Positions 30,467 through 37,151 of a stretch of DNA of 64,000 bases are shown here, piece after piece. This DNA comes from a virus. The notes below the pieces were generated by a model. That model searched no databases, had not been told where the DNA came from, and was given only the letters and a program-made list of their open reading frames with translations. The position numbers were made by a program, and so were the translations under genes. Every line of letters starts with the position of its first letter. Position 1 is the first letter of the stretch. Location of the stretch: positions 1 to 64,000 of IMG/VR virus record IMGVR_UViG_3300042341_000193. The stretch is one strand, 5' to 3'.

Positions 30467-30784
30467 ATGGCTAAACTGTTAATCACTACACAATACTACG
30501 AGAACTACGGTGCCCATGATTGGGACGGCAAGAACGAGTGCCCACAGTACTGGAAAGCCAAGGGCGGTTCGGACTACGTGGTCAAGAAGTTCAAAGGTGG
30601 CTCTGCCGATGCTACCATGGCGGTCATGTGCCTGCGAGCACAGATTGAGTCAGACAACGATCACTTCCGTGAAACAGTGATCGACTTCCGCATTGTCAAG
30701 GACGACTACCTCACAGAGTTTGAGCAGAGCCAGTTGGACTACGAAGGTTCCATCCGTTACCCAGCAAAAGAGTTGGTTTGGTAA
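30467..30784 (+). CDS. 105-aa conserved phage early protein
   Basis: MAKLLITTQYYENYGAHDWD is an opening I associate with phage hypothetical proteins. The protein is alpha/beta with conserved-looking W, Y and G, a HFRETVIDFRIV strand and an EQSQLDYEG tail. It is a single-gene unit between P19 and P20. The function is unknown. Confidence 0.75.
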   Translation: MAKLLITTQYYENYGAHDWDGKNECPQYWKAKGGSDYVVKKFKGGSADATMAVMCLRAQIESDNDHFRETVIDFRIVKDDYLTEFEQSQLDYEGSIRYPAKELVW

Positions 30785-30796
30785 AGACCTTAGTGG

Positions 30797-30825
30797 TTGA
30801 CAGGGCTTTGAATTCCTGTTACAAT
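30797..30825 (+). promoter_or_regulatory. Early promoter P20
   Basis: TTGACA and TACAAT, 17-bp spacer without the motif. Confidence 0.82.
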
Positions 30826-30851
30826 ACACACATAGACACTAAGGAGCAAAG

Positions 30852-31076
30852 ATGATTAGAGAACACATCGAGATGGACACACGACACGGTGGTCCTTATG
30901 ATCGCGGCATGGCAGACAGCTATTACCGCAGGGACTACAATCCCCACTACTACCTAGGTGACACCAAAGCCTCAGGGCGTGTCACTCTCAAGGATATGAC
31001 ACCCAATGAGATCGTGGCCTACACCGCAGGCTTCAACGACAACGAAGAACATGGCGACTATAAGGAGTGGATCTAA
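30852..31076 (+). CDS. 74-aa early protein, function unknown
   Basis: ATG after AAGGAG (MIREHIEMDTRHGGPYDRGM). Rich in Tyr, His, Asp and Gly. The segment GPYDRGMADSYYRRDYNPHY looks like a conserved phage small-protein motif. Its stop overlaps the next start. Confidence 0.72.
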   Translation: MIREHIEMDTRHGGPYDRGMADSYYRRDYNPHYYLGDTKASGRVTLKDMTPNEIVAYTAGFNDNEEHGDYKEWI

Positions 31077-31159
31077 TGCAAGCAATGATCAACCTAGCCA
31101 TAGTACTGATGCCCGTGATCGTCATGGGTCTTGCAATGATTATCATGGGAGAATTTTAA
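31076..31159 (+). CDS. 27-aa single-span membrane peptide
   Basis: Coupled by TAATG at both ends (31076 and 31159). The sequence MQAMINLAIVLMPVIVMGLA plus seven residues is almost entirely hydrophobic, Met-rich, with an acidic C-terminus. It resembles small phage membrane peptides. Too short for ORF tools, but the back-to-back coupling supports it. Confidence 0.6.
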   Translation: MQAMINLAIVLMPVIVMGLAMIIMGEF

Positions 31160-31377
31160 TGAACGATCACGATAAGGGTAACCTAATGTTCTTGTTGAAC
31201 CTGCCTACCAAACAGCTCAAACAATGGTACACGGAAGTGTCGGAAGACGACCGCCTGTATGCAGAAGAATTGTTGGTGCAGGCCCACTTAATGACCATCG
31301 ATGCGGCTGTGGCTAAATTGCCACAGTACAAAGAAGCCAAAGAAGTTCTAAAACCCTTTAGGTTGACAGGTCTTTGA
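31159..31377 (+). CDS. 72-aa early protein, function unknown
   Basis: Started at ATG 31159 (MNDHDKGNLMFLLNLPTKQL). A helical protein, third in the P20 operon. Its end overlaps the -35 region of P21. Unrecognised. Confidence 0.7.
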   Translation: MNDHDKGNLMFLLNLPTKQLKQWYTEVSEDDRLYAEELLVQAHLMTIDAAVAKLPQYKEAKEVLKPFRLTGL

Positions 31378-31391
31378 AAAGACGTTATAAT
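31363..31391 (+). promoter_or_regulatory. Early promoter P21 (drives noncoding RNA C)
   Basis: TTGACA and TATAAT, 17-bp spacer without the motif. It overlaps the end of the previous gene. No ORF follows before P22. Confidence 0.88.
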
Positions 31392-31397
31392 ACATAC

Positions 31398-31523
31398 AAG
31401 AAGAAAGAATAAGGTTGCTGAAGTAAAGAGCATTTAAGGACGCTGAGGAACAGTGTTAAAGCCCTAGAGGAACTGGGGCACTTAGGTGGGGCAACGGATA
31501 TAATAACCCTACAGAGCGTAGGG
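31398..31523 (+). ncRNA. Candidate noncoding RNA C
   Basis: About 125 nt between P21 and P22 with no ORF. GTTGC (31414-31418) can pair with GCAAC (31491-31495), enclosing AGTG...GCCC / GGGGCACT (31452-31482). It ends with the hairpin CCCTAC-AGAGC-GTAGGG (31507-31523), which may terminate it. Weaker structural support than RNA B. Confidence 0.5.
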
Positions 31524-31526
31524 TGG

Positions 31527-31555
31527 TTGACAGAGTAGTAAAACGAAGTTATAAT
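31527..31555 (+). promoter_or_regulatory. Early promoter P22
   Basis: TTGACA and TATAAT, 17-bp spacer with AGTAAAACG. Confidence 0.88.
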
Positions 31556-31585
31556 ACATACACACTAACACAAAAGGGGCGACAG

Positions 31586-31972
31586 ATGGCTAAAAAAGTA
31601 AACTATGATGCGTTTAACAGTTTCGACCTTAACGAAGCCTGTGACCATTTTGACTGCGTGGACCAGAAGGCTTGGGCTAAGATCCGCCCGTTCATTGTAG
31701 CAGACGGACAGGACTACGAGGCAGTGATGGTAGAAGCGTTCGACTTTGAAGACGTTACAGACAGCGAGCACGAGGCCTTCTGTGCAGGCGTTAAGTATGC
31801 CCTAACAAAGATGAACATTGCCTTTGAGAAAGCAGGCGTGGAACTAGAAGTGGCAGAAGTGGACTTGGTAGAGGCATTTGGCTACATGCTAGTGCGGGTT
31901 GACGACGAGCCCGAGACCTTTGTTAAGCGAGCCCTTAAGAAGCCCGTTATGATGGTAGAAGGCTGGGTATAA
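31586..31972 (+). CDS. 128-aa acidic early protein
   Basis: ATG 31586 after AGGGGC. The protein (MAKKVNYDAFNSFDLNEACD) is acidic and mostly helical, with an EAFCAGVKYALTKMNIAFEK helix. It is a single-gene unit. No family is recognised. Confidence 0.72.
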   Translation: MAKKVNYDAFNSFDLNEACDHFDCVDQKAWAKIRPFIVADGQDYEAVMVEAFDFEDVTDSEHEAFCAGVKYALTKMNIAFEKAGVELEVAEVDLVEAFGYMLVRVDDEPETFVKRALKKPVMMVEGWV

Positions 31973-31977
31973 CCCTT

Positions 31978-31991
31978 AGCCCGCAAGGGCT
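31978..31991 (+). terminator. GCAA-tetraloop hairpin before P23
   Basis: AGCCC-GCAA-GGGCT followed by ATTGGTTT; adjoins the P23 -35. Confidence 0.55.
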
Positions 31992-31996
31992 ATTGG

Positions 31997-32025
31997 TTTA
32001 CACTCTGGTAAATTGGCGTTATAAT
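31997..32025 (+). promoter_or_regulatory. Early promoter P23
   Basis: TTTACA and TATAAT, 17-bp spacer with GGTAAATTG. Confidence 0.8.
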
Positions 32026-32057
32026 ACAAGCATACACTAACACACTAGGAGCAAAAG

Positions 32058-32297
32058 ATGAAGCTAAACGAGATCGTAGACTACAGGGGCCTTGGCACCA
32101 TCCAGATGCGACTGGACGAGGATGGTCGTAAGTTCTATTCCTACAAGCACAACTTCTTCAACCAGTACGGCGATGAAGACACCATCAAGGGTGCCAAAGA
32201 GATGCTGGAGTGGGAGCACGGTAAGGCCGTAGAGATCCAACAGGCTATCTCAACCTTGACCGCTCGTGGCTACAAAGTCTTTAAAGAAATAGCATAA
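32058..32297 (+). CDS. 79-aa early protein, function unknown
   Basis: ATG after TAGGAG (MKLNEIVDYRGLGTIQMRLD). Beta-rich then helical, resembling small regulatory proteins. It is a single-gene unit followed by the second 55-bp hairpin element. Unrecognised. Confidence 0.72.
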   Translation: MKLNEIVDYRGLGTIQMRLDEDGRKFYSYKHNFFNQYGDEDTIKGAKEMLEWEHGKAVEIQQAISTLTARGYKVFKEIA

Positions 32298-32310
32298 TTG
32301 GCCGGAGTGC

Positions 32311-32361
32311 CAACCCCTGCCACTAGACCCTGCAACTCGCCTGGGTACTTCGCAGGGGTTG
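32311..32361 (+). repeat. 55-bp hairpin element, copy 2 (includes -35 of P24)
   Basis: CAACCCCTGC (32311-32320) pairs with GCAGGGGTTG (32352-32361). The interior differs from copy 1 (27220-27276) at only a few bases, including ACCCTGCAAC and CTGGGTACTTC. Confidence 0.8.
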
Positions 32362-32387
32362 ACACCGAGGCTTTTCCGTGCTATAAT
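32359..32387 (+). promoter_or_regulatory. Early promoter P24
   Basis: TTGACA and TATAAT, 17-bp spacer without the motif. Confidence 0.87.
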
Positions 32388-32414
32388 ACACACATAAACA
32401 AACAAGGACACACA

Positions 32415-32549
32415 ATGACACAGAAATCAATTCCATCAAGCACCGGCGGCGTTATTACCTACACCAAGACTGGTCTGATCCACACCGCAGGCAAAGCCTA
32501 CTCCGGCAAGATTGCCGCTCAGGAAGCCAAACAAACTAAAGGAAAATGA
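32415..32549 (+). CDS. 44-aa basic early peptide
   Basis: ATG 32415 after AAGGAC; codons upstream only read the hairpin and promoter. The product (MTQKSIPSSTGGVITYTKTG) is Lys-rich. It is followed closely by a membrane-protein gene in the same transcript. Confidence 0.6.
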   Translation: MTQKSIPSSTGGVITYTKTGLIHTAGKAYSGKIAAQEAKQTKGK

Positions 32550-32550
32550 A

Positions 32551-32769
32551 ATGACTCCTAAACAAACCGCACTGCTCAACATGGGCAAACTCCTGGGCAT
32601 TGCCCTTATCGCAGGCTTCTGTGCCAACGTAGTGTTCACCTACTTCACCGTAGAACAGATTGGCATTGGCTTCTGCGTAGGCATGATAGTCTATCTGTGC
32701 AAGATGGTCTACGACATCGAGCTGGCCAAAGCAGAGCACCTGGATGCCCTGAACAAGTTGAACAAGTAA
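32551..32769 (+). CDS. 72-aa two-span membrane protein
   Basis: ATG 32551 preceded by AAAGGAAA. Two hydrophobic helices are visible (about 12-32 and 36-52), with a short charged C-terminal helix (IELAKAEHLDALNKL). Possibly envelope-modifying. Unrecognised. Confidence 0.68.
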   Translation: MTPKQTALLNMGKLLGIALIAGFCANVVFTYFTVEQIGIGFCVGMIVYLCKMVYDIELAKAEHLDALNKLNK

Positions 32770-32783
32770 ACAAGGATCGCACT

Positions 32784-32984
32784 ATGCAAACCGTCGCCGC
32801 TTTTGTCCTAGCCGTTGCAACTCTAGTTGGCATCAGCTTGATCATGGCCCTGCCCACTATGCTCCTGTGGGACTGGTTGATGCCCGAACTGTTTGGACTG
32901 AAGGAAGTCACTCTGTTCCAAGCATGGGGCTTGAACTTCCTCTGCGGCATGTTGTTTAAAAGCCACAACAGCACCAGCAAATAA
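32784..32984 (+). CDS. 66-aa membrane protein
   Basis: ATG 32784 (MQTVAAFVLAVATLVGISLI) after CAAGGAT. One long N-terminal transmembrane helix followed by a second hydrophobic region. It is part of the P24 operon, just before P25. Confidence 0.66.
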   Translation: MQTVAAFVLAVATLVGISLIMALPTMLLWDWLMPELFGLKEVTLFQAWGLNFLCGMLFKSHNSTSK

Positions 32985-32987
32985 CAG

Positions 32988-33016
32988 TTGACAAGGTGGT
33001 AAAACCTTGTTATAAT
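32988..33016 (+). promoter_or_regulatory. Early promoter P25
   Basis: TTGACA and TATAAT, 17-bp spacer with GGTAAAACC. Confidence 0.9.
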
Positions 33017-33049
33017 ACATACATCAACAACGCACTAAGGAGCTTTTAA

Positions 33050-33400
33050 ATGAACGCTAAAGACTTTAACCTGGACGCCGTGCAAGACGCAACCAACGAA
33101 GCCGCACTGGCTGCTCGCTCAGCTGTTAAGCAGGCCTATGCCGCACTGGGCGGTGACCGTGGCGCTTGTGGCTTTGCTTGGGTCAATGTGTGGGGTGTAC
33201 GCTCCAACAGCAAGTTGGGCAAGGCCCTGCAAGCCGCTGGCTTCCGCAAAGACTACACAGGTTCGCTCCAGCTGTGGAATCCAGGCAAGGCGGCTGCTCA
33301 GAGCTTGGACATCCTGGAAGCGGGTGCCTATGCATACGCAGAGGTGCTCAAGGCTAAGTTGGGCTTGGACAAGGTCTACGCCGGAAGCCGAATGGACTAA
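33050..33400 (+). CDS. 116-aa conserved phage early protein
   Basis: ATG after AAGGAG (MNAKDFNLDAVQDATNEAAL). Ala-rich helical N-terminus, then GDRGACGFAWVNVWGVRSNS and a GSLQLWNPGKAAAQSLDIL segment I associate with a widespread phage hypothetical family. The function is unknown. Confidence 0.75.
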   Translation: MNAKDFNLDAVQDATNEAALAARSAVKQAYAALGGDRGACGFAWVNVWGVRSNSKLGKALQAAGFRKDYTGSLQLWNPGKAAAQSLDILEAGAYAYAEVLKAKLGLDKVYAGSRMD

Positions 33401-33416
33401 GCAAGGGGCGCGAGCC

Positions 33417-33501
33417 CTTTGTTGAACGCATTAGATCCCTTTTAGTGTTCGGGCTCCACGGACCAACGGGCACTAGATTCCTTTTAATGTGTTCAACAAA
33501 G
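33417..33501 (+). other. 85-nt long imperfect hairpin before P26
   Basis: CTTTGTTGAAC (33417-33427) pairs perfectly with GTTCAACAAAG (33491-33501). The stem continues with GCATTA/TAATGTG and TAGTG/CACTA, leaving symmetric GATYCCTTT internal loops that are also direct repeats of each other. It could be a terminator or a small RNA. Confidence 0.65.
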
Positions 33502-33504
33502 AGC

Positions 33505-33533
33505 TTGACAACTCTGTAAAAAGATCATATAAT
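33505..33533 (+). promoter_or_regulatory. Early promoter P26
   Basis: TTGACA and TATAAT, 17-bp spacer with GTAAAAAG. Confidence 0.85.
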
Positions 33534-33565
33534 ACATACATCAACAACGCACTAAAGGAAGCAAA

Positions 33566-34444
33566 ATGGCTACAGCAAAGAAGGCAGCACAGAAACCCAG
33601 CAAGGGCACTACAGTACTGGAATTCGATACGGACGCTATCAAGAAGCGCGAGAACGAAGTGGCTAAGGAAACAGACGCAGAGATCCTGGCACGACTGGGT
33701 GAGCGCTTTGAGATCCTGGACGAGATGACCAAGGCTGTGAAGAGCGGTGATGTCCGTGCTATGATCGTCAGCGGCCCTCCAGGTGTTGGCAAGAGCTTTG
33801 GAGTTGAGAAGGTTCTGCAAAAGGACGGCCTGTTTGACACATTGGCTGAGAAGAAACCCAAGTTTGAGATTGTCAAAGGTGCTATGAGTGCCTTGGGACT
33901 GTACGCTAAACTGTATGAGTTCTCTGACGCTAAGAACGTGGTTGTGTTCGATGACTGCGACAGTATCCTTATGGAAGACCTGAGCCTGAACATCCTCAAG
34001 GGTGCCTTGGACTCCAGTGAGCGTCGTTTCATTGCTTGGAACACTGACAGCCGCCTGCTACGCTCAGAAGGCATTCCAGACCGCTTTGAGTTCAAAGGTG
34101 CGGCCATTTTCATTACCAACATCAAGTTTGAGCACGTAAAGAGCAAACGACTCCGTGATCACTTGGATGCATTGGAAAGCCGTTGCCACTACATTGACCT
34201 GCAGATGGACACCAACAGAGAGAAGATTCTGCGTATCAAGCAGGTGGTTAACGATGCAGACATGCTGGCCCGCTTTGAGTTCAGTCAGATCCAAAAGGAC
34301 GAGATTGTCAGCTTTGTGGAACAGAACCAGGACAAGTTGCGTGAGCTGAGCCTGCGTATGGTGCTCAAGTTAGCAGACCTGCGCAAGGGCTTTCCAAAGA
34401 ACTGGCAAGCAATGGCCAAGACTACCTGTATGAAGCGAGCATGA
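33566..34444 (+). CDS. AAA+ ATPase
   Basis: A 292-aa protein with a Lys/Ala-rich N-terminus. Walker A is GPPGVGKS (about residue 71), Walker B is VVVFDDCD (about 130), with a sensor-1-like AAIFITN and a following arginine-rich block (KSKRLRDHLDALESR). The C-terminal 80 residues are a helical lid. Single-domain AAA+ ATPases of this form are common in T4-like phages without a defined role. It overlaps the next gene by 4 bp. Confidence 0.87.
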   Translation: MATAKKAAQKPSKGTTVLEFDTDAIKKRENEVAKETDAEILARLGERFEILDEMTKAVKSGDVRAMIVSGPPGVGKSFGVEKVLQKDGLFDTLAEKKPKFEIVKGAMSALGLYAKLYEFSDAKNVVVFDDCDSILMEDLSLNILKGALDSSERRFIAWNTDSRLLRSEGIPDRFEFKGAAIFITNIKFEHVKSKRLRDHLDALESRCHYIDLQMDTNREKILRIKQVVNDADMLARFEFSQIQKDEIVSFVEQNQDKLRELSLRMVLKLADLRKGFPKNWQAMAKTTCMKRA

Positions 34445-34671
34445 CCCGAGTAATCATATACGCACTAGTGGGCACAGTACTCAGTGCCGCTGGTATAGAC
34501 TTCTACAGTGAATGGTTCTGGTGTATGCTGGCGCTGTTCATCTGTAGTGATTACCTCAGCCGTAGGGCGGGCTTTGAAATGGGTGTAGTACAGGGCATAA
34601 CAGCCTACTCAACAGCCACTGAATCCCAACGAGCAGACCTAGATAAGATAGTAAAAGACAACAATGACTAA
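34441..34671 (+). CDS. 76-aa membrane protein
   Basis: Coupled by ATGA to the ATPase gene. Two hydrophobic segments are visible (about 4-20 and 25-42), followed by a soluble helical tail (ATESQRADLDKIVKDN). The pairing suggests membrane recruitment of the ATPase, by inference. It overlaps the next gene by 8 bp. Confidence 0.68.
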   Translation: MTRVIIYALVGTVLSAAGIDFYSEWFWCMLALFICSDYLSRRAGFEMGVVQGITAYSTATESQRADLDKIVKDNND

Positions 34672-34960
34672 CACTACACAACACACATGCCAGTACATTG
34701 GCGCACACGCTCACACACCTACATGTACACACGCCGCACTAGAGGGCCGTAGCTACTGTGCTGAGCACTATGCGCTAGTGTACAAGCAGGGTACTAAGCG
34801 GGCTACACGCCACAAAGAACTACGGGTCGTGGACAAGGTTCGCATCGTAGAGAGTCTCATGAACGAAGCCATTGCTGAGTTAGAAGCAGAGGGCTTTGAC
34901 TGCTACGGTGATTCGGAGTTGGGCTTGCTGGCTGATGAGGACCAGGTAGTCCAGGCCTGA
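34664..34960 (+). CDS. 98-aa Cys/His zinc-binding-like protein
   Basis: The N-terminal half carries CQYIGAHAHTPTCTH and SYCAEHYALVY, giving about three Cys and several His suited to a zinc site. The C-terminal half is helical and acidic. It is the last gene of the P26 operon before a 320-bp gene-free stretch. Unrecognised. Confidence 0.68.
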   Translation: MTNTTQHTCQYIGAHAHTPTCTHAALEGRSYCAEHYALVYKQGTKRATRHKELRVVDKVRIVESLMNEAIAELEAEGFDCYGDSELGLLADEDQVVQA

Positions 34961-35280
34961 GGTGGTGGCCGGCCATGGTGGGGTGGTCAGGTAGTGCTTG
35001 CACATGTTAGCAAGCACTAACTTGCAAGCATGCCAAAAGTTCTCAAAAATTCTCTCAAAAAATCTCCAAACTTTTCACCCCCAGTGTTAGAGTAGATCAC
35101 CAGGGGCCGAGATCTCTTCCCCCTTTTTTAACTGCGCGGCAAAAATTTGAGCCGCTAAAACTTTCGGTACCCACGCTGTTCGGATTTTGAAAATTTTTTG
35201 CGCTAATTTTTTCCTCTATATATAGAAATTCTTGACTTATAGCATAAGTACGTATATAATTATTTTAAACTCGCACACTC
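34961..35280 (+). other. Gene-free stretch with hairpin
   Basis: No credible ORF. AGTGCTTGC (34993-35001) and GCAAGCACT (35010-35018) make a perfect 9-bp hairpin, followed by a further TTGCAAGCA copy and an A/T-rich tract with the repeated unit TCTCAAAAA. GC-rich GGTGGCCGGCCA lies at the start. I see no other structure until promoter P27. Confidence 0.6.
35232..35260 (+). promoter_or_regulatory. Promoter P27
   Basis: TTGACT and TATAAT, 17-bp spacer. It reads into the gene at 35281. Confidence 0.75.
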
Positions 35281-35718
35281 ATGCTACACTGTATAACCAC
35301 CCTCACTGACCCACTTTGCGCCATAGTCAAGGACGATCCCGTGCGTCCCGAAATACCCATTGAATTCAGAGTAAGTGAACGCAGTAATATATTTGTACTG
35401 TTAGATCTCTATGGTAAGCCCATGGCTGCTGTATGTGCTGTTTACAAAGATTCAGTTCCCAAAAACACACTGGAACTAACACATCCCAACATGATGACTC
35501 CACACATAGCAGTGTTCTATACCATATGGAGCTACAGTGCTGGTTCTGGGAGGCAGTTGATTCTACAGACTCGTGATCATCTACGAGTTGTGCAACCCAC
35601 TCTAACACAGTTTGTCACTCTATCACCACCCACTGACATGGCTCGTGTGTTTCACCTACGCAATGGTGCTGGCGTGCTGTCAGTCAATGCGGACACTGTC
35701 AATTACATCTATAACTAA
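35281..35718 (+). CDS. 145-aa conserved phage protein, function unknown
   Basis: An alpha/beta protein with segments VFYTIWSYSAGSGRQLILQT and QFVTLSPPTDMARVFHLRNG. The second resembles the C-terminal part of GNAT acetyltransferases, where a substrate-binding helix follows a strand. I recognise the pattern from marine T4-like phages but not a proven function. It is followed 12 bp later by the HAD nucleotidase. Confidence 0.72.
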   Translation: MLHCITTLTDPLCAIVKDDPVRPEIPIEFRVSERSNIFVLLDLYGKPMAAVCAVYKDSVPKNTLELTHPNMMTPHIAVFYTIWSYSAGSGRQLILQTRDHLRVVQPTLTQFVTLSPPTDMARVFHLRNGAGVLSVNADTVNYIYN

Positions 35719-35730
35719 CAAGTATAACTT

Positions 35731-36294
35731 ATGACTAAAAATACCTTTTATCTAGACATGGACGGAGTCGTAGCTGATTGGGAATCAGCTGCTTCTAGCT
35801 TTTTAGGTCGACCAATGCGCAATCCCGATTCACTCACACACTATCGCAACACTGTGGAAGAATGGGAACTGATCAAGACTCAAACACGTTTTTACCGTGA
35901 TCTACCACTTATGCCCAGGGTGGGCGAGCTTGTACATCTAGCACGTCAGTATAGAGACATCTTGGGTTGGAATTTGCTGTTTCTCACTGCTGTGCCCGCC
36001 AAAGATGATGTACACTGGGCATTCTATGACAAGGTGTTATGGGCACAACTACATTTTCCCGACGTACCCGTACACTTTGGACCGCATTCGTGGGACAAGC
36101 ATAAACACTGCACAGTGGGGGATATATTAGTAGATGATCGTCCGGACAATTGTTCACAGTGGCTTGAAGCAGGCGGACTGTCGTTTAAGGTCAACGGTAA
36201 TGATCTGGGCAGTGTACTGGATTTGATCTCGACAGATTTAAGGACTCGTGTGGCACGTAAGAATCTACGTGACGTGGTTCTGGATCTAGTGTGA
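35731..36294 (+). CDS. HAD-family 5'-nucleotidase/deoxyribonucleotidase
   Basis: A 187-aa protein with HAD motif I YLDMDGVVADW (nucleophile Asp and general-acid Asp), motif II FLTAVP and motif IV ILVDDRPDNC. This set and size fit the 5'(3')-deoxyribonucleotidase (NT5C) type, which dephosphorylates nucleoside monophosphates. A sugar-phosphate substrate cannot be excluded given the neighbouring sugar genes. Confidence 0.82.
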   Translation: MTKNTFYLDMDGVVADWESAASSFLGRPMRNPDSLTHYRNTVEEWELIKTQTRFYRDLPLMPRVGELVHLARQYRDILGWNLLFLTAVPAKDDVHWAFYDKVLWAQLHFPDVPVHFGPHSWDKHKHCTVGDILVDDRPDNCSQWLEAGGLSFKVNGNDLGSVLDLISTDLRTRVARKNLRDVVLDLV

Positions 36295-36374
36295 TTAAGT
36301 GGGTAGATAAAGGTGTATAAAAATCTCTTTTTTACCGCTTCGCGCTTCGCGCTGCTGGGTTGGGCTCTTGACCG

Positions 36375-37151
36375 ATGAAGGTGGCCATATTAGTCAGCGG
36401 TGAACCTAGGTTCTGCAGGGAATTGACAGTGTTTCAATCTAGGCTTGTGGGCTTTGATTCTGCTGATTGGTTTGTGTCCGTTTGGTCACGCAGCCAAAGT
36501 CGCAGTGACTATTGGCGCAGTCAGGGCAGTGAGTTGGTGGCACCCGGGTGGCTCAATCCCACAGTGGAGTGGGCTCAGGAACGTATTCAGCTGAATCTAC
36601 AGGGTGGGCATCGTTTGGCTCACTTAGAACTAGTGGATCAAAGTCAGCTAGCATTCCCTCACAGTGGTCGTGATGACGGTGTTACCAACGTGGCCAACGG
36701 GTGGAAAATGTTCTGGGGTAACTGGCGCACAGATCAAATGCGTCAAGCACACGAACACAGCACCGGACAACCCTATGACCTAGTACTGAAGATACGTCCC
36801 GATCTAATGCTACACAATACCTTGGATCTAGCTCGCTGTGCTGAAATCCTAGGGCATGATGATCGTGCAGTGATCATGCCCGATAATACTCGTGCGGGCT
36901 ATGGACATGCAGTCAGTGATCTTATGGCTGTGGGACGGGGTGCTGCCATGAGTTGTTATGCTGACTGTTTACATTCGATTGAACAGTATATAGCACAGGG
37001 TAAAATATTTCATCCCGAGACCATACTGGGAGATTATTTGAAATCTCAGCAGATGGGAATACGCACTGCCGGATTCCGCATTGACATTAGACAGTTGGGT
37101 CAACGGATAAGTGAAACAGAATATATTAGCGATTTCGGAAGTTGGGCATGA
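36375..37151 (+). CDS. Putative glycosyltransferase-like protein, paralogue 1
   Basis: The 258-aa product starts MKVAILVSGEPRFCREL. It shares with two paralogues (37148-37915 and 40400-41146) the opening (S/P)GEPRF or SGGHPRF, a central block PYDLVLKIRPDLM and a C-terminal PETILGDYL. The IRPD-type block resembles the DxD-containing core of some LPS glycosyltransferases. The function is inferred from neighbours, not proven. It overlaps the next gene by 4 bp. Confidence 0.6.
   Translation: MKVAILVSGEPRFCRELTVFQSRLVGFDSADWFVSVWSRSQSRSDYWRSQGSELVAPGWLNPTVEWAQERIQLNLQGGHRLAHLELVDQSQLAFPHSGRDDGVTNVANGWKMFWGNWRTDQMRQAHEHSTGQPYDLVLKIRPDLMLHNTLDLARCAEILGHDDRAVIMPDNTRAGYGHAVSDLMAVGRGAAMSCYADCLHSIEQYIAQGKIFHPETILGDYLKSQQMGIRTAGFRIDIRQLGQRISETEYISDFGSWA

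Noticed and set aside
25420-31585. Conserved N-terminal peptide CYNT(H/Y)M and VIIHTSQQG in many early proteins
   Set aside because: It is the promoter and leader (GTTATAATACATACAT...) read as codons in an open frame. I used the downstream ATG after the ribosome site instead.
36330-36352. CGCTTCGCGCTTCGCGCT micro-repeat
   Set aside because: Very short and in an untranslated gap before a gene. It may be a small hairpin but offers no further structure.
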